From contig NZ_QZDT01000015.1 of the NCBI RefSeq assembly GCF_009917485.1, positions 43,551 to 107,550 on the forward strand: 64,000 nucleotides of DNA, given 5' to 3'. A program made the translations under genes and the position numbers. The stretch's first letter is position 1. Each line of letters opens with the position of its first letter. Below, one piece after another: positions 33,751 to 42,814 of this stretch. The notes under the pieces are model-generated. The model did no database searches. It had not been told where the DNA came from and was given only the letters and a program-made list of their open reading frames with translations. This DNA comes from Parablautia muri (GTDB lineage: Bacteria > Bacillota > Clostridia > Lachnospirales > Lachnospiraceae).

Positions 33751-35316
33751 ATGAAAAAAATAATTGCGGTTCTTTTTTCTTTTATGATGATCTTTTCTCT
33801 GGCGGCATGCGGCAGCGGGCAAGGAAACATGCAAGGTGATGCGATGGAACAGGAAATTGAGGGAACAACGCTGGTATATGGCAGCGGCGATTACACCCGC
33901 ATCAATCCGGCTATGGATGAGCATGGCGAGATTAATATTTTGATTTTTGACGGCTTAACAGCCCATGACGGTGAGAACAAGGTGGTTCCGGGCTTAGCGG
34001 AAAACTGGGAGTTTGATGACGAAAGCAATATATACACCTTCCATATGAGGGAAGGGGTAAAATGGCATGACGGCAAACCGGTTACAGCTAAGGATGTGAA
34101 GTTTACCATTGAGGCGATTATGGACCCGGAAAACGGTTCGGAAAATGCGCCTAATTTTGAGGATGTGGAAGAAATCACAGTGATAGATGATGTGACGATT
34201 GCTTTTAAACTGGCGGCTCCTAATGTAGCGTTTTTGGATTATATGACCATGGCGGTGCTGCCAAGTCACTTACTTGAGGGGGAGGATATGCAGGAGTCAG
34301 CCTTTTTCCGGTCCCCTGTGGGCACAGGACCCTATAAGCTGGAGAGCTGGGACGAAGGGCAGGCCATAACCCTTGTGAAAAATGAAGACTATTTTAAGGG
34401 TGCTGCCAACATTGACAAGGTAATCTTTAAAATCGTTCCGGACGACAATGCAAAAACCCTGCAGATGCAAAGCGGTGAGCTTGACCTTGCTCTGCTTACG
34501 CCCAGAGATTCCGAGAGCTTTGCAGATAGGGAGGGCTATCAGGTTTATCACATGAAAACTTCTGATTACAGGGGAATTTTGTTTAATTTTTGGAATGAAT
34601 ACTGGACAAAGAACAGGGATATCATTCCTGCAATCTGTTATGGAATAGACAGACAAGCGATTTTGGACGCAGTGGTTTTAGGACATGGGATTGTTGCTTA
34701 TGGGCCGCTCCAGAGAAACATTTATGATAACGGGGATGTAGAACACTATGACTATGATCCCCAAAAGGCCAAGGAGCTTTTAGAGGGAGCAGGCTGCGAA
34801 ATGGGAGAGGACGGGTTTTATGACAGAGATGGGGAAAAGCTTGGCTTTACCATCAGCGTGGGCGCCGGCGACCAGGTGCGGCTTGACATTGCACAGGCAG
34901 CGGCGCAGCAGCTTAAGGAAATTGGCCTTGATGTGAATGTGGAGGTCCCGACAGTGGTGGATTGGGGAAGACAGCAGGCTTATTTGATTGGATGGGGCAG
35001 CCCCTTTGATGCGGATGACCACACTTATAAAGTGTTTGGCACAGATAAGAGGGCAAATTATAACGGCTATTCCAACGAGCTGGTTGACAGATATCTGACC
35101 GAGGCGCGCAGGTCTGATGATGAGCAGGTGCGCAGACAGGCATATGATAAATTCCAGGAGGAGCTGGCGAAGGATCCGGCCTTTGCCTTTATCTGCTATA
35201 TTGATGCGGATTATGTGGCGAATGCCGGAATTTCAGGAATTTCCACCGATACGGTCATGGGGCATCACGGGGTAGGGATTTTCTGGAATATATATGAATG
35301 GACGATAGACAATTAA
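33751..35316 (+). CDS. ABC transporter substrate-binding lipoprotein, family 5 (peptide/nickel type)
   Basis: Lipoprotein of 521 residues: signal with lipobox SLAAC (Cys20), then a family-5 binding fold as in DppA, OppA and NikA. Visible family features are NPAMDEHGEINILIFDGLTA, GVKWHDGKPVTAKDVKFT, SPVGTGPYKLESWDEGQ, and YDPQKAKELLEGAGC. It binds its ligand outside the membrane and delivers it to the permeases at 38-40 kb. Peptide, nickel or another small cation complex are possible. ATG 33751 follows GGAGGGCGGAT. The ATPase and permease genes are 620 bases away, across a palindromic element and tandem repeats. Confidence 0.9.
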   Translation: MKKIIAVLFSFMMIFSLAACGSGQGNMQGDAMEQEIEGTTLVYGSGDYTRINPAMDEHGEINILIFDGLTAHDGENKVVPGLAENWEFDDESNIYTFHMREGVKWHDGKPVTAKDVKFTIEAIMDPENGSENAPNFEDVEEITVIDDVTIAFKLAAPNVAFLDYMTMAVLPSHLLEGEDMQESAFFRSPVGTGPYKLESWDEGQAITLVKNEDYFKGAANIDKVIFKIVPDDNAKTLQMQSGELDLALLTPRDSESFADREGYQVYHMKTSDYRGILFNFWNEYWTKNRDIIPAICYGIDRQAILDAVVLGHGIVAYGPLQRNIYDNGDVEHYDYDPQKAKELLEGAGCEMGEDGFYDRDGEKLGFTISVGAGDQVRLDIAQAAAQQLKEIGLDVNVEVPTVVDWGRQQAYLIGWGSPFDADDHTYKVFGTDKRANYNGYSNELVDRYLTEARRSDDEQVRRQAYDKFQEELAKDPAFAFICYIDADYVANAGISGISTDTVMGHHGVGIFWNIYEWTIDN

Positions 35317-35339
35317 GTCTGCCTGAATGGGGAGATTAC

Positions 35340-35371
35340 GTAACAGGGAAGCCGAAAGGCTGAACTGTTAC
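35340..35371 (+). terminator. Hairpin after the binding-protein gene
   Basis: Outer stem GTAACAG with CTGTTAC (35340-35346 with 35365-35371) and inner stem AGCC/GGCT closed by a GAAA tetraloop. No clear T run follows, so it may protect the 3' end of the binding-protein mRNA rather than terminate. Confidence 0.4.
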
Positions 35372-35390
35372 ATTCTATTTGATGTTATAA

Positions 35391-35643
35391 ACACGGAAAT
35401 CAATTTTCAAGGATGCTGTGTGCAAGACTAAATAAAACCACGCTCAGACGGAAAAATATTACCTTCACTGACGCGCTTTCGCTCTATAAAAACGCAACAG
35501 ACGCTAAGCTCATGCAGAACCTCGCTAAGCGCACACGTATAAATACGTGGCGTTTTTATAAGGTCAGTTCAAGTAATATTTTACCGTCTGAGCTGGTGTT
35601 TTGCTTGCCAGCACACAGCATCCTTGAAATTTGATTTACGTGT
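35391..35643. mobile_element. 253-bp palindromic element, MITE-like
   Basis: The two ends (35391-35412 and 35622-35643) are inverted copies matching at 20 of 22 positions, and the matching continues inward for most of each half (GGATGCTGTGTGC, GCTCAGACGG, AATATTAC, TATAAAAACGC). The whole element can fold into one long hairpin. It has no coding capacity of its own. This is the form of a miniature inverted-repeat element; a target duplication is not obvious. Confidence 0.65.
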
Positions 35644-35756
35644 GTTAAAAAATTTATGGTTCAAATGATCGAAAAAAGTTGTAAAATAATAAATTAGCGG
35701 CATCTTAGGATAGTTCCTTATAAAGGGTCGGCCAGCTGGCCCTTTATCTTGTTACA

Positions 35757-35866
35757 AAAAGCCGGCTTGTGGGGCATGACAGTATTTGTTGCAAGAATCC
35801 GGTTTGCGGAGTATGATAGCATTTGTTGTAGTAAGCTGCCCTGTGAAATGAGACATCCATTGCGAC
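35757..35866 (+). repeat. 37-bp tandem repeat, locus 2
   Basis: Three units: 35757-35792 (36 bp), 35793-35829 and 35830-35866. The first two share CCGGYTTGYGGRGYATGA and TATTTGTTG-type ends; the third is more diverged. The first unit matches the inverted third unit at 55262-55298 almost base for base over the GCCGGCTT...CATGACAGTATTTGTT core. Confidence 0.85.
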
Positions 35867-35936
35867 AAAATAGGGAAATGATTGTAAAACATTGACTGCA
35901 AAATAGGAATAAGTGTGCGTTAGGAATGTATGAAGA

Positions 35937-37961
35937 ATGAGTACGATAGAAGAACTTTTGGAGATAAGAAATTTATCCGTAAGCTTTGATACGCCCGCAG
36001 GTGAAGTGAAGGCTGTCAGAAGCGCTTCTTTTTCCCTTAAAAAGGGGGAGATATTAGCCATTGTGGGAGAGTCGGGATGCGGAAAAAGCGTTCTGTGCAA
36101 AAGCATTATGAAGCTGCTGCCAGGAAATGCCCGGATAAAAGAAGGAAGGATTTTGGCAAATGGGACGGATGTTACAAGGTACCGGGAACGGGACATGCGA
36201 AAGTTACGGGGAAATTTCTTTTCCATGATTTTTCAGGATCCTATGACAACGCTCAATCCAACGATTCCGGTGGGAGAGCAGATTGCGGAGGCGGTGGCTG
36301 TCCATTATAAGGGGCAAAAACGCGGTAAGGGTCAGGGAAAAAATCTGCCAATGAAAAAGGAGGATATTTACAGGCGGGTGATTGAGCTGATGGAGCTTGT
36401 GGGGATCAAGCAGCCAAAGGAAAGATATGAGCTGTATCCTTATCATTTCTCAGGGGGGATGCGTCAGCGCCTGGTTATGGCGATAGCGCTGGCAGGGGAA
36501 CCGCAGATTTTATTTGCAGACGAGCCTACAACAGCCCTTGACGTTACGATTCAGACGCAGATTCTTGATCTGCTCTGTGAAATACAAAGAAAACTTGGGA
36601 TGGCTGCGATACTTGTATCCCATGATTTAGGGGTGGTGGCCCGGGCGGCGGATCGTGTGGCTGTGATGTATGCGGGCAAAATTGTTGAGATTGGACGGGC
36701 GGAAGAAATTTTTTATGACCCAAGACACCCTTATACTTGGGGACTAATGCGTTCGCTTCCTATATTTGCCAGGCCTGATGAAGAATTATATACCATTCCC
36801 GGCATGCCGCCTAATCTTCTAAAGATGCCCAGGGGAGATGCCTTTGCATGCCGCAATGAATTTGCCCTTGCAATTGACTATAAAGAAGAACCGCCCATGT
36901 TTCAGATAAGTGATACCCATTATGCCGCCACCTGGCTATTGGATATGCGTTCGCCTAAGGTGGAAAGCCCTCTGACCGGGCTGGGGACCTTTGCGCCGAA
37001 TGGTTACCGGCAGATTTACATACGAAAGTCTTTATCAGAACAGCGCACTGCCGGTAAGGAGGGGGAAAATGGGGACAAAGTGATTTTGGATGTGCAGCAT
37101 TTGACCCATCAATTTAAGCTGGGAAAAAAGACGGTGATTCCTGCGGTGAATGACATTTCTTTTCAAATCAGAAAAGGGGAGGTTTTTGGCCTTGTGGGAG
37201 AATCCGGCTGCGGAAAATCCACCGTTGCGCGCTGTGTCATGAACATTTACAGGCCTGCGGGAGGAAAGATTTTGTATCAGGGAATCAATATATGTGATAA
37301 AGAGCAGGTGAAGGCCAACCGGAGATTGCTGGAGGCAAGCAGGCAGCTGATTTTCCAGGACGCGGCTTCAAGCCTGAACCAGCGTATGAAGGTGTCCCGC
37401 ATTATTGAGGAGCCGATGCGCATCCACCATATCAAAACTCCCCGGGGAAGTTACCATAAAGAGGCGGAGTTCCAGATGAAATATGTGGGCATGGACGCTT
37501 CTTATCTGAGCAAATATCCTCCGGAGCTTTCAGGCGGTATGAGGCAGAGGGTTGCCATAGCAAGGGCGCTTTCTATGGAGCCGGAGCTTTTAGTGGCGGA
37601 TGAGCCGATTGCTTCGCTGGATGTCTCCATACAGGCGCAGATTATTAATCTTTTTAAGCATCTGCAAAAGGAGCATGGATTTACTTTTTTGTTTATTGCC
37701 CATGATTTATCGGTGGTGCGCTATTTGTGCGACCGGGTGGGCGTGATGTACCAGGGCAGACTGGTGGAGGAGGCTAAAACGGAAGACCTTTTTAAAACCC
37801 CTGTACATCCCTATACAAAGGCTCTTTTGTCGGCAATCCCCATCCCTGACCCCCGTCTCGAGAAGGACAGAAAATCACCTGATTTTGATGAAATAAAGTG
37901 GCCTGAAAAAGGGGAAATGGTGGAAGTAGGGCCCATGCACTTTGTCCTTAAGAATGCTTGA
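35937..37961 (+). CDS. Fused ABC importer ATPase (two ATP-binding domains, Dpp/Opp/Nik type)
   Basis: Protein of 674 residues in which the two ATPases of an oligopeptide-type importer, normally separate (DppD and DppF), are joined. Each half has a complete set: Walker A GESGCGKS (near 45 and 421), signature FSGGMRQRL and LSGGMRQRV, Walker B LFADEPTTALD and LVADEPIASLD, and switch SHD and AHD. Each half ends in the oligopeptide-transporter C-terminal motif (DPRHPYTWGLMRSLP, TPVHPYTKALLSAIP), and the first has the FeS-type region with GDAFACRNEFA. It serves the permeases that follow directly. Start ATG 35937 has a weak AGGA upstream. Confidence 0.93.
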   Translation: MSTIEELLEIRNLSVSFDTPAGEVKAVRSASFSLKKGEILAIVGESGCGKSVLCKSIMKLLPGNARIKEGRILANGTDVTRYRERDMRKLRGNFFSMIFQDPMTTLNPTIPVGEQIAEAVAVHYKGQKRGKGQGKNLPMKKEDIYRRVIELMELVGIKQPKERYELYPYHFSGGMRQRLVMAIALAGEPQILFADEPTTALDVTIQTQILDLLCEIQRKLGMAAILVSHDLGVVARAADRVAVMYAGKIVEIGRAEEIFYDPRHPYTWGLMRSLPIFARPDEELYTIPGMPPNLLKMPRGDAFACRNEFALAIDYKEEPPMFQISDTHYAATWLLDMRSPKVESPLTGLGTFAPNGYRQIYIRKSLSEQRTAGKEGENGDKVILDVQHLTHQFKLGKKTVIPAVNDISFQIRKGEVFGLVGESGCGKSTVARCVMNIYRPAGGKILYQGINICDKEQVKANRRLLEASRQLIFQDAASSLNQRMKVSRIIEEPMRIHHIKTPRGSYHKEAEFQMKYVGMDASYLSKYPPELSGGMRQRVAIARALSMEPELLVADEPIASLDVSIQAQIINLFKHLQKEHGFTFLFIAHDLSVVRYLCDRVGVMYQGRLVEEAKTEDLFKTPVHPYTKALLSAIPIPDPRLEKDRKSPDFDEIKWPEKGEMVEVGPMHFVLKNA

Positions 37962-38010
37962 CAGCAATTGTAATTTTGAGGCGTTAACCGGCAGAGGGAG
38001 GAAATGGCGG

Positions 38011-39024
38011 ATGAGCGGGAAAAAAATATATTTTTATTATGGCAGGAAAGCGCTGGGATTTATCTTAAGTATGGCGGTTTTATCCTTTGTGGTATTTTAC
38101 ATTGCCCGCCTTGCGCCGGGAGACGCGCTGGTATCCTATTACGGGGAGCGGGCTGAGAAGATGACCCCGGCAGAGAGGGCCTTTGCGGAGGAAAGGCTGG
38201 GTCTTAGGGCCCCGGTTTTTGTACAGTATATCCGTTGGGCCAAGGGCGCCATACAGGGAGATTTTGGCATTTCCTACAAATATAAGATGGATGTGATGGA
38301 AGTCATCAGAGGACGAATTGGCAACACATTGATTCTTGGGGGGATTGGCTTTATCCTTATTTTTGTGCTGGCGCTGTTTTTAGGGATATTGTGTGCGTGG
38401 TATGAAGACCGGTTCCCTGACAGGATGATTTGCAAAATAGGTATCGTTACAAGCTGCATACCGGAATTTTGGCTGAGTTTGGTACTGATTCTCATTTTTG
38501 CGGTTTATCTGCGTATCCTGCCCAGCAGCGGCGCTTACACGGCGGGCCGCGAGGGAGAGATAGGGGACCGTATTTTACATCTGGTTCTTCCCATGGCGAT
38601 TGTGGTGACGGGGCATCTATGGTACTATGCCTTTATGATTCGCAATAAGATTTTAGAGGAAGTCAGGGCCGATTATGTGCTGTTAGCCAAGGCGAAAGGA
38701 CTAAGCAAGTGTAAGATCATGTTTGGGCAGTGCTTAAGGAATGTTATGCCGGCGTATCTAAGCATCATGGCAATTTCGATTCCGCATATTATGGGGGGAA
38801 CCTATATTATAGAAACGGTTTTTTCCTATCCGGGGATTGGAACGCTGTCCTATGAAAGTGCCAGATTTAAGGATTACAACCTGCTGATGGTGCTGTGCAT
38901 GATTTCCGGCGGGGTAGTTATTTTGTGTAATATGGCGGCACAGACAATCAATGAACAGATAGATCCCCGCATCAGGCCGGGCAGGGAAAACGAAACATCG
39001 GAGGTGGAAGGGTTTGGAGGATAA
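38011..39024 (+). CDS. ABC importer permease, DppB/NikB type
   Basis: Membrane permease of 337 residues with six helices. Features are the N-terminal LSFVVFYIARLAPGDAL, the extracytoplasmic ERLGLRAPVFVQYIRW, QGDFGISY, and the EAA coupling loop with RADYVLLAKAKGLSKCKIM. It pairs with the DppC-type protein downstream. ATG 38011 is taken as the start, with GGGAGGAAA 9-14 bases before it; a longer frame beginning inside the ATPase gene has no ribosome binding site. Confidence 0.92.
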   Translation: MSGKKIYFYYGRKALGFILSMAVLSFVVFYIARLAPGDALVSYYGERAEKMTPAERAFAEERLGLRAPVFVQYIRWAKGAIQGDFGISYKYKMDVMEVIRGRIGNTLILGGIGFILIFVLALFLGILCAWYEDRFPDRMICKIGIVTSCIPEFWLSLVLILIFAVYLRILPSSGAYTAGREGEIGDRILHLVLPMAIVVTGHLWYYAFMIRNKILEEVRADYVLLAKAKGLSKCKIMFGQCLRNVMPAYLSIMAISIPHIMGGTYIIETVFSYPGIGTLSYESARFKDYNLLMVLCMISGGVVILCNMAAQTINEQIDPRIRPGRENETSEVEGFGG

Positions 39025-39025
39025 A

Positions 39026-39931
39026 TTGTTTGAGCTGGTGGGAGCAGCGTATGCGCCGCCCTTATCCTGGGCGGAAGAATCCCGAAAGGCAGCCGGGAGT
39101 GGGAAGTTGGCAAAGAGGTATTCCAAAAAGCCGGCGCTTTCCTTCTGCCTTCTGGCTGTGATTGTGCTGGGGTGTCTTGGCTGTGAACTTTTTATGCCAA
39201 AGGATCCTCTTTATATGGATTTGGCAAACTACAGCCACAGGCCGGATAAGGAATTTTGGTTTGGCACGGATACCATGGGAAGGGACCTGTTTTCGATGCT
39301 CTGGTATGGAGGACGGATTTCTCTGCTGATTGGTTTTTTGGCAACGGCAATTTCCACTTTGACAGCCATTATATTCGGGGCAGTCAGCGGCCTTGCGCCC
39401 GGATGGCTGGATATGCTGCTTATGCGGTTTACGGAAATATTGCTGAGCGTGCCAAACCTGCTTTTAGTGGTTTTGCTGCAGGCGGTTCTGGGTCAGGTAA
39501 ATGTATGGAGCATTTCTTTTGTCATTGGCATCACCGGCTGGGCAAGTATTGCAAAGGTGGTACGCACGGAGGTAAGGCAGATACGGGGCAGTGAATATGT
39601 GATAGCGTCAAAGTGTATGGGGGCCGGCTTTTTTCATGTGCTTTGGAATCATTTAGCGCCCAATTTCATTTCTGCGATTATGTTTATGGTGGTGATGAAT
39701 GTGCGCAGCGCCATTCTATCGGAGTCAACGTTAAGCTTTATGGGGATTGGTCTGCCCCTTGACATTATTTCCTGGGGGAGCATGCTTACCCTGGCGGACC
39801 AGGCGCTTTTATCCGGCGCCTGGTGGATGATTGTTTTTCCGGGTGTGTTCTTGGTTGCAACCTTGGTGTGCATTACCAACCTTGGCAGCGCCCTGAAGCG
39901 GGGAGTGGGAGGAAGTGAGAGTAATTTGTAG
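39026..39931 (+). CDS. ABC importer permease, DppC/NikC type
   Basis: Second permease, 301 residues, five to six helices. Typical motifs: FWFGTDTMGRDLFSMLWYGG, LLMRFTEILLSVPNLLLV, the EAA loop VRTEVRQIRGSEYVIASKCM, and SESTLSFMGIGLPLDIISWG. TTG 39026 is preferred since GGAGG (39016-39020) is 5 bases upstream; TTG 39014 would overlap the previous gene by 11 bases. Last gene of the importer set. The hydrophobic first helix has a cysteine-rich LGCLGCELF stretch that is not a lipobox. Confidence 0.9.
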   Translation: MFELVGAAYAPPLSWAEESRKAAGSGKLAKRYSKKPALSFCLLAVIVLGCLGCELFMPKDPLYMDLANYSHRPDKEFWFGTDTMGRDLFSMLWYGGRISLLIGFLATAISTLTAIIFGAVSGLAPGWLDMLLMRFTEILLSVPNLLLVVLLQAVLGQVNVWSISFVIGITGWASIAKVVRTEVRQIRGSEYVIASKCMGAGFFHVLWNHLAPNFISAIMFMVVMNVRSAILSESTLSFMGIGLPLDIISWGSMLTLADQALLSGAWWMIVFPGVFLVATLVCITNLGSALKRGVGGSESNL

Positions 39932-40073
39932 GGTTAAGGTGGTTAAAGTTTTTATACATGGTTACTTTTCACGAAGTTTCTTGAGGAAAACATGCAAAAG
40001 AAGCACTGGAATTATCGGGTGAGATTGTAAGCTGGGTGGAAGAAATTGTAACAAATAGAAATCAAATATAAAA

Positions 40074-40090
40074 CTCCCAGAGTATGGGAG
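40074..40090 (-). terminator. Terminator of the fructosamine-type operon
   Basis: On the minus strand CTCCCA pairs with TGGGAG (40085-40090 with 40074-40079) around five bases and runs into TTTTAT. It lies 80 bases after the GntR gene. A frame just upstream (39988-40062, EALELSGEIVSWVEEIV) looks like the tail of a decayed gene, but I do not call it. Confidence 0.5.
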
Positions 40091-40168
40091 CTTCACATCA
40101 GCAGCTATAAAATTTTTGTTTTCTGAAAAGATTCCCTTTCAAATCGTCATTAGGGCATTTTACGGCAG

Positions 40169-40924
40169 TCAGCGCCGATATACCGTAAAACTAAATTCAT
40201 GGGTTTCACCCGGAAAAACTTCTATGGACATTCCCACGGGCTTATCAAGGCTGTCATAATCGATGCTGGTAACAATGTGCACCGCAGACTGTTTTGGGGT
40301 ACGAAGCAGGTTGGCGGCGGTAGGATCGATAATCTGGGAACGCATAGTCCGATTGGCCTTGTATATCTTGGTATGATAATGATTTTCAAGTGTCTGGTAA
40401 AGGGATTCCACCGCAAAGTCAAAGCGCTCCAAACCCGGGAACCTGGCCAGTGAAATATAATTGGAAATCAATGAAAAAGGCTGGTGATCCGCATAACGGA
40501 CACGGAGAATCAAAAAACAGGGTTCTTCTTTCTCCAAGCCCAGAGGATCATATATATTTTTGTCATAAGGAATCACTTCGGCGCGAATCAATTGGGTACC
40601 CGGTTTTTTGCCGAGTATCTTCATTTCCTCCTCAAAATTCATAAGGTGATGGAAATTCATATTGGAAATATTCATTTGTTTTACATAGCTTCCATGGCCG
40701 CGCTTACGCTCAATAATATGCTCGGCTGTCAATTCGGCATAGGCTTGCCGGACAACCGGTCTGGATATGCCAAATTCTTTACATAGTTCTTCCTCAGTTG
40801 GGAGCTTGTCGCCGGGCAGGAATTTTCCGCTGCGGATAGCTGAGAGAATAGATTCTTTTACCTGAAAATAAAGCGGAACCTGATTATATTTATCTATGGT
40901 AATCAACGAGATGGCATTGGTCAT
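40169..40924 (-). CDS. GntR/HutC-family transcriptional regulator (UTRA domain)
   Basis: Regulator of 251 residues. The N-terminal GntR winged HTH (about 10-75) reads VPLYFQVKESILSAIRSG, GDKLPTEEELCKEFGISRP and a GHGSYV wing. The C-terminal UTRA ligand domain (about 90-250) binds a sugar-phosphate-like effector. It is the last gene of the SIS deglycase-PfkB kinase operon and starts one base inside the kinase stop (TGATG). By position it should be the FrlR-like repressor of this locus; two matching palindromes (42868-42881 and 43166-43179) are candidate operators. ATG 40924 follows AAGGAG by 8 bases. Confidence 0.9.
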   Translation of the reverse strand: MTNAISLITIDKYNQVPLYFQVKESILSAIRSGKFLPGDKLPTEEELCKEFGISRPVVRQAYAELTAEHIIERKRGHGSYVKQMNISNMNFHHLMNFEEEMKILGKKPGTQLIRAEVIPYDKNIYDPLGLEKEEPCFLILRVRYADHQPFSLISNYISLARFPGLERFDFAVESLYQTLENHYHTKIYKANRTMRSQIIDPTAANLLRTPKQSAVHIVTSIDYDSLDKPVGMSIEVFPGETHEFSFTVYRR

Positions 40925-41787
40925 CAGCAATTCTCCTTTTTCATAGCTCTGTAACCGAAACCGCCCTCCTTCCTGCAGTTTTCAGAGGAATAAACAGCGG
41001 CAGCCTCCAGGGCTGCGCGGACGGGTTTCTCCGGCATGATCTGCCCTTTACGCCAGCCTTGTTCGTAAAGTTTTGTTACGAAACAGGCTAAAAATGCATC
41101 GCCTGCGCCTGTGGTATCCCTGGCCTTAACATAATTGGCCGGATTCCGGATACCGATAGAACCATTGGAAAAATATTGGCCGCGGTTTCCGATTGTAATC
41201 AGTACATGTCTGGCGCCATGGCGATGGACCATGCGGGTAAAATCCATCATTTCCCCATCACCGAGGTGGCTGCAGGAAAAAAGGGCCAAATCCAAGTCCG
41301 AACAAATTAGATCCAAATATTCCGATGTGTGGTATTTTTCCTTTTCCGAAAAATCGTAGGTGAAGACTGCCGGTAAGGCAGAAAGCTTGTAAACTTCATT
41401 AGCTATTTTAGCATAAGCGCAACTGTGAATCAACTCATACTTGCCTATGGAATTTAAAATTTCCGGCGTCAGTTTGATGGGGCCGGACCATAGTTCCCCT
41501 GTGTCAACACCAAGATAACGCCGTTCCCCATCTATCATTTCATAATGGCATATTTTGGTGTGGCTGTCATTGACAACGGGGCATAGCAGGTAGGAAACGC
41601 CGGCAAAATCCAGGCCGGATCGGATAAGCTGGACATACTCATCATCGCCGAAATTTCCCAGATAAGCGGCTTCATGGCCCAAAAGGGCCGCATGGGCGGC
41701 AGTGTTGACTGCATTGCCGCCCGGATACATGACGCCTTTGTTTACATAATAGTCGATAGAATTATCACCTAAGCCAAGAAATTTCAT
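40924..41787 (-). CDS. frlD: PfkB-family sugar kinase, fructoselysine 6-kinase-like
   Basis: Ribokinase-family kinase of 287 residues. The N-terminus KFLGLGDNSIDYYVNKGVMYPGG and YPGGNAVNTAAHAALLG bind substrate, and DTTGAGDAFLACF near residue 225 holds the catalytic Asp and anion hole. This pattern and the neighbouring FrlB-like SIS protein and GntR regulator fit a kinase of fructosamine (Amadori) compounds such as fructoselysine or fructose-asparagine. The exact amine is not visible. It starts 2 bases after the SIS stop and ends overlapping the regulator. Confidence 0.8.
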   Translation of the reverse strand: MKFLGLGDNSIDYYVNKGVMYPGGNAVNTAAHAALLGHEAAYLGNFGDDEYVQLIRSGLDFAGVSYLLCPVVNDSHTKICHYEMIDGERRYLGVDTGELWSGPIKLTPEILNSIGKYELIHSCAYAKIANEVYKLSALPAVFTYDFSEKEKYHTSEYLDLICSDLDLALFSCSHLGDGEMMDFTRMVHRHGARHVLITIGNRGQYFSNGSIGIRNPANYVKARDTTGAGDAFLACFVTKLYEQGWRKGQIMPEKPVRAALEAAAVYSSENCRKEGGFGYRAMKKENC

Positions 41788-41789
41788 AA

Positions 41790-42788
41790 TCAATACTCGC
41801 CCTTTCTATAATATCTTCTGATGTCGAGGCTATGAGAGGTAATCACTTCAATATTTTTGCTGATTCTCTGAAGGACTGCCGCCATAACAACAGGGGAGAG
41901 CAAAGAGCGGTATTCGTCCTTAATGCCGGGGAGCTGATAGTCCCTGGCATCAAAGCAGGTCAGCTTGGTTGTGTGCTTTTGCGCAAAGCGCTTTACACGC
42001 TCATCCATTGTGCGGGTGGGGCCTTCGGTGAGCAGCAAAGTTACGCACACATCTTTTTCCAAAAGCTCTAAAGTTCCGTGAAAAAATTCAGGGGAACTGA
42101 CGGACTTTGTTGGAATCCACTGAGATTCTTCCAACACGCACATGGAATAAGAGTAGGCCATGGGCCATAAATCCCCGGAACCAATCCAGATATTGTAAGG
42201 CTCCTGATGATAAGAGGCGGCATACTGTCTGCATTTTTCGTCTGCCTGCTTGCGGACATCTGCCAGTGCGGCGCCTAAATTTTTCATATTATGGGCGAAA
42301 TCCGGATAGGCCGGAAAGAAACCCTTATTATATAGAATTTTCCCGATTAACAGGTAAAAAATCAATTCCTGGGGGCGTCCTGCGGCGTAAAGTATTGTGG
42401 CATCGGAGACCGCTTCTAACGGAGAGTTCTCCACGCCCACTGCAGATACAATGAAAGCGCCCTTATTTTTTACATATTGCGCCGCATCCATAGTTTCTTT
42501 TGTATCTCCGGATTTGGAAGTCATGAATACCACGGAATTTTCGGTTAACCGGTTGCAGCCAGTAATCAGCAAATCGGCGGAGAGCATGGCCGCCGTAGGC
42601 AAATTGGAGGTGTAATTGAGCCAGAAATCAAAAGGCGAAAGCATGGACATGGAACCGCCGGAGGATGTAAAAAAAAGAAGGTCAAAGCCTCTTTCGCAGA
42701 TTTCATCTGCAATTGCCTCAATTTTGCTGCGCTGCTGGTAAATGTAATGTGCGTTTTCAATTATTTGTGATTCGTTAAAATTAATCAT
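41790..42788 (-). CDS. frlB: SIS-domain fructosamine-6-phosphate deglycase-like protein
   Basis: Protein of 332 residues with two SIS folds, resembling FrlB, which splits fructoselysine-6-P into glucose-6-P and lysine. Features are FFTSSGGSMSMLSPF (phosphate-binding loop), VVFMTSKSGDTKETMDA, SSPEFFHGTLELLEKDV with the FrlB/GlmS-type glutamate and histidine, and the C-terminal DIRRYYRKGEY, close to the end of E. coli FrlB. First gene of the minus-strand operon; ATG 42788 follows AGGAGA by 8 bases. Other amine-sugar phosphates could be the substrate. Confidence 0.78.
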   Translation of the reverse strand: MINFNESQIIENAHYIYQQRSKIEAIADEICERGFDLLFFTSSGGSMSMLSPFDFWLNYTSNLPTAAMLSADLLITGCNRLTENSVVFMTSKSGDTKETMDAAQYVKNKGAFIVSAVGVENSPLEAVSDATILYAAGRPQELIFYLLIGKILYNKGFFPAYPDFAHNMKNLGAALADVRKQADEKCRQYAASYHQEPYNIWIGSGDLWPMAYSYSMCVLEESQWIPTKSVSSPEFFHGTLELLEKDVCVTLLLTEGPTRTMDERVKRFAQKHTTKLTCFDARDYQLPGIKDEYRSLLSPVVMAAVLQRISKNIEVITSHSLDIRRYYRKGEY

Positions 42789-42814
42789 AGAGCTTTCTCC
42801 TATCTTTTATAAAA

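Larger units (their letters stand above)
35317..35936. other. Insertion-like gap inside the ABC importer operon
   Basis: 620 bases without a gene. Contents: a GNRA-tetraloop hairpin directly after the binding-protein gene (35340-35371), the 253-bp palindromic element (35391-35643), a hairpin on GGCCAGCTGGCC (35722-35746), and three 37-bp repeats (35757-35866). Confidence 0.8.

Noticed and set aside
35413..35634. 73-codon frame inside the palindromic element
   Set aside because: It is a by-product of the inverted repeat; there is no ribosome binding site and no recognisable protein.
39988..40062. Short frame reading EALELSGEIVSWVEEIV, reminiscent of a Spo0E-like tail
   Set aside because: Only about 25 codons with an in-frame stop upstream and no start; too short to name, at most a remnant.
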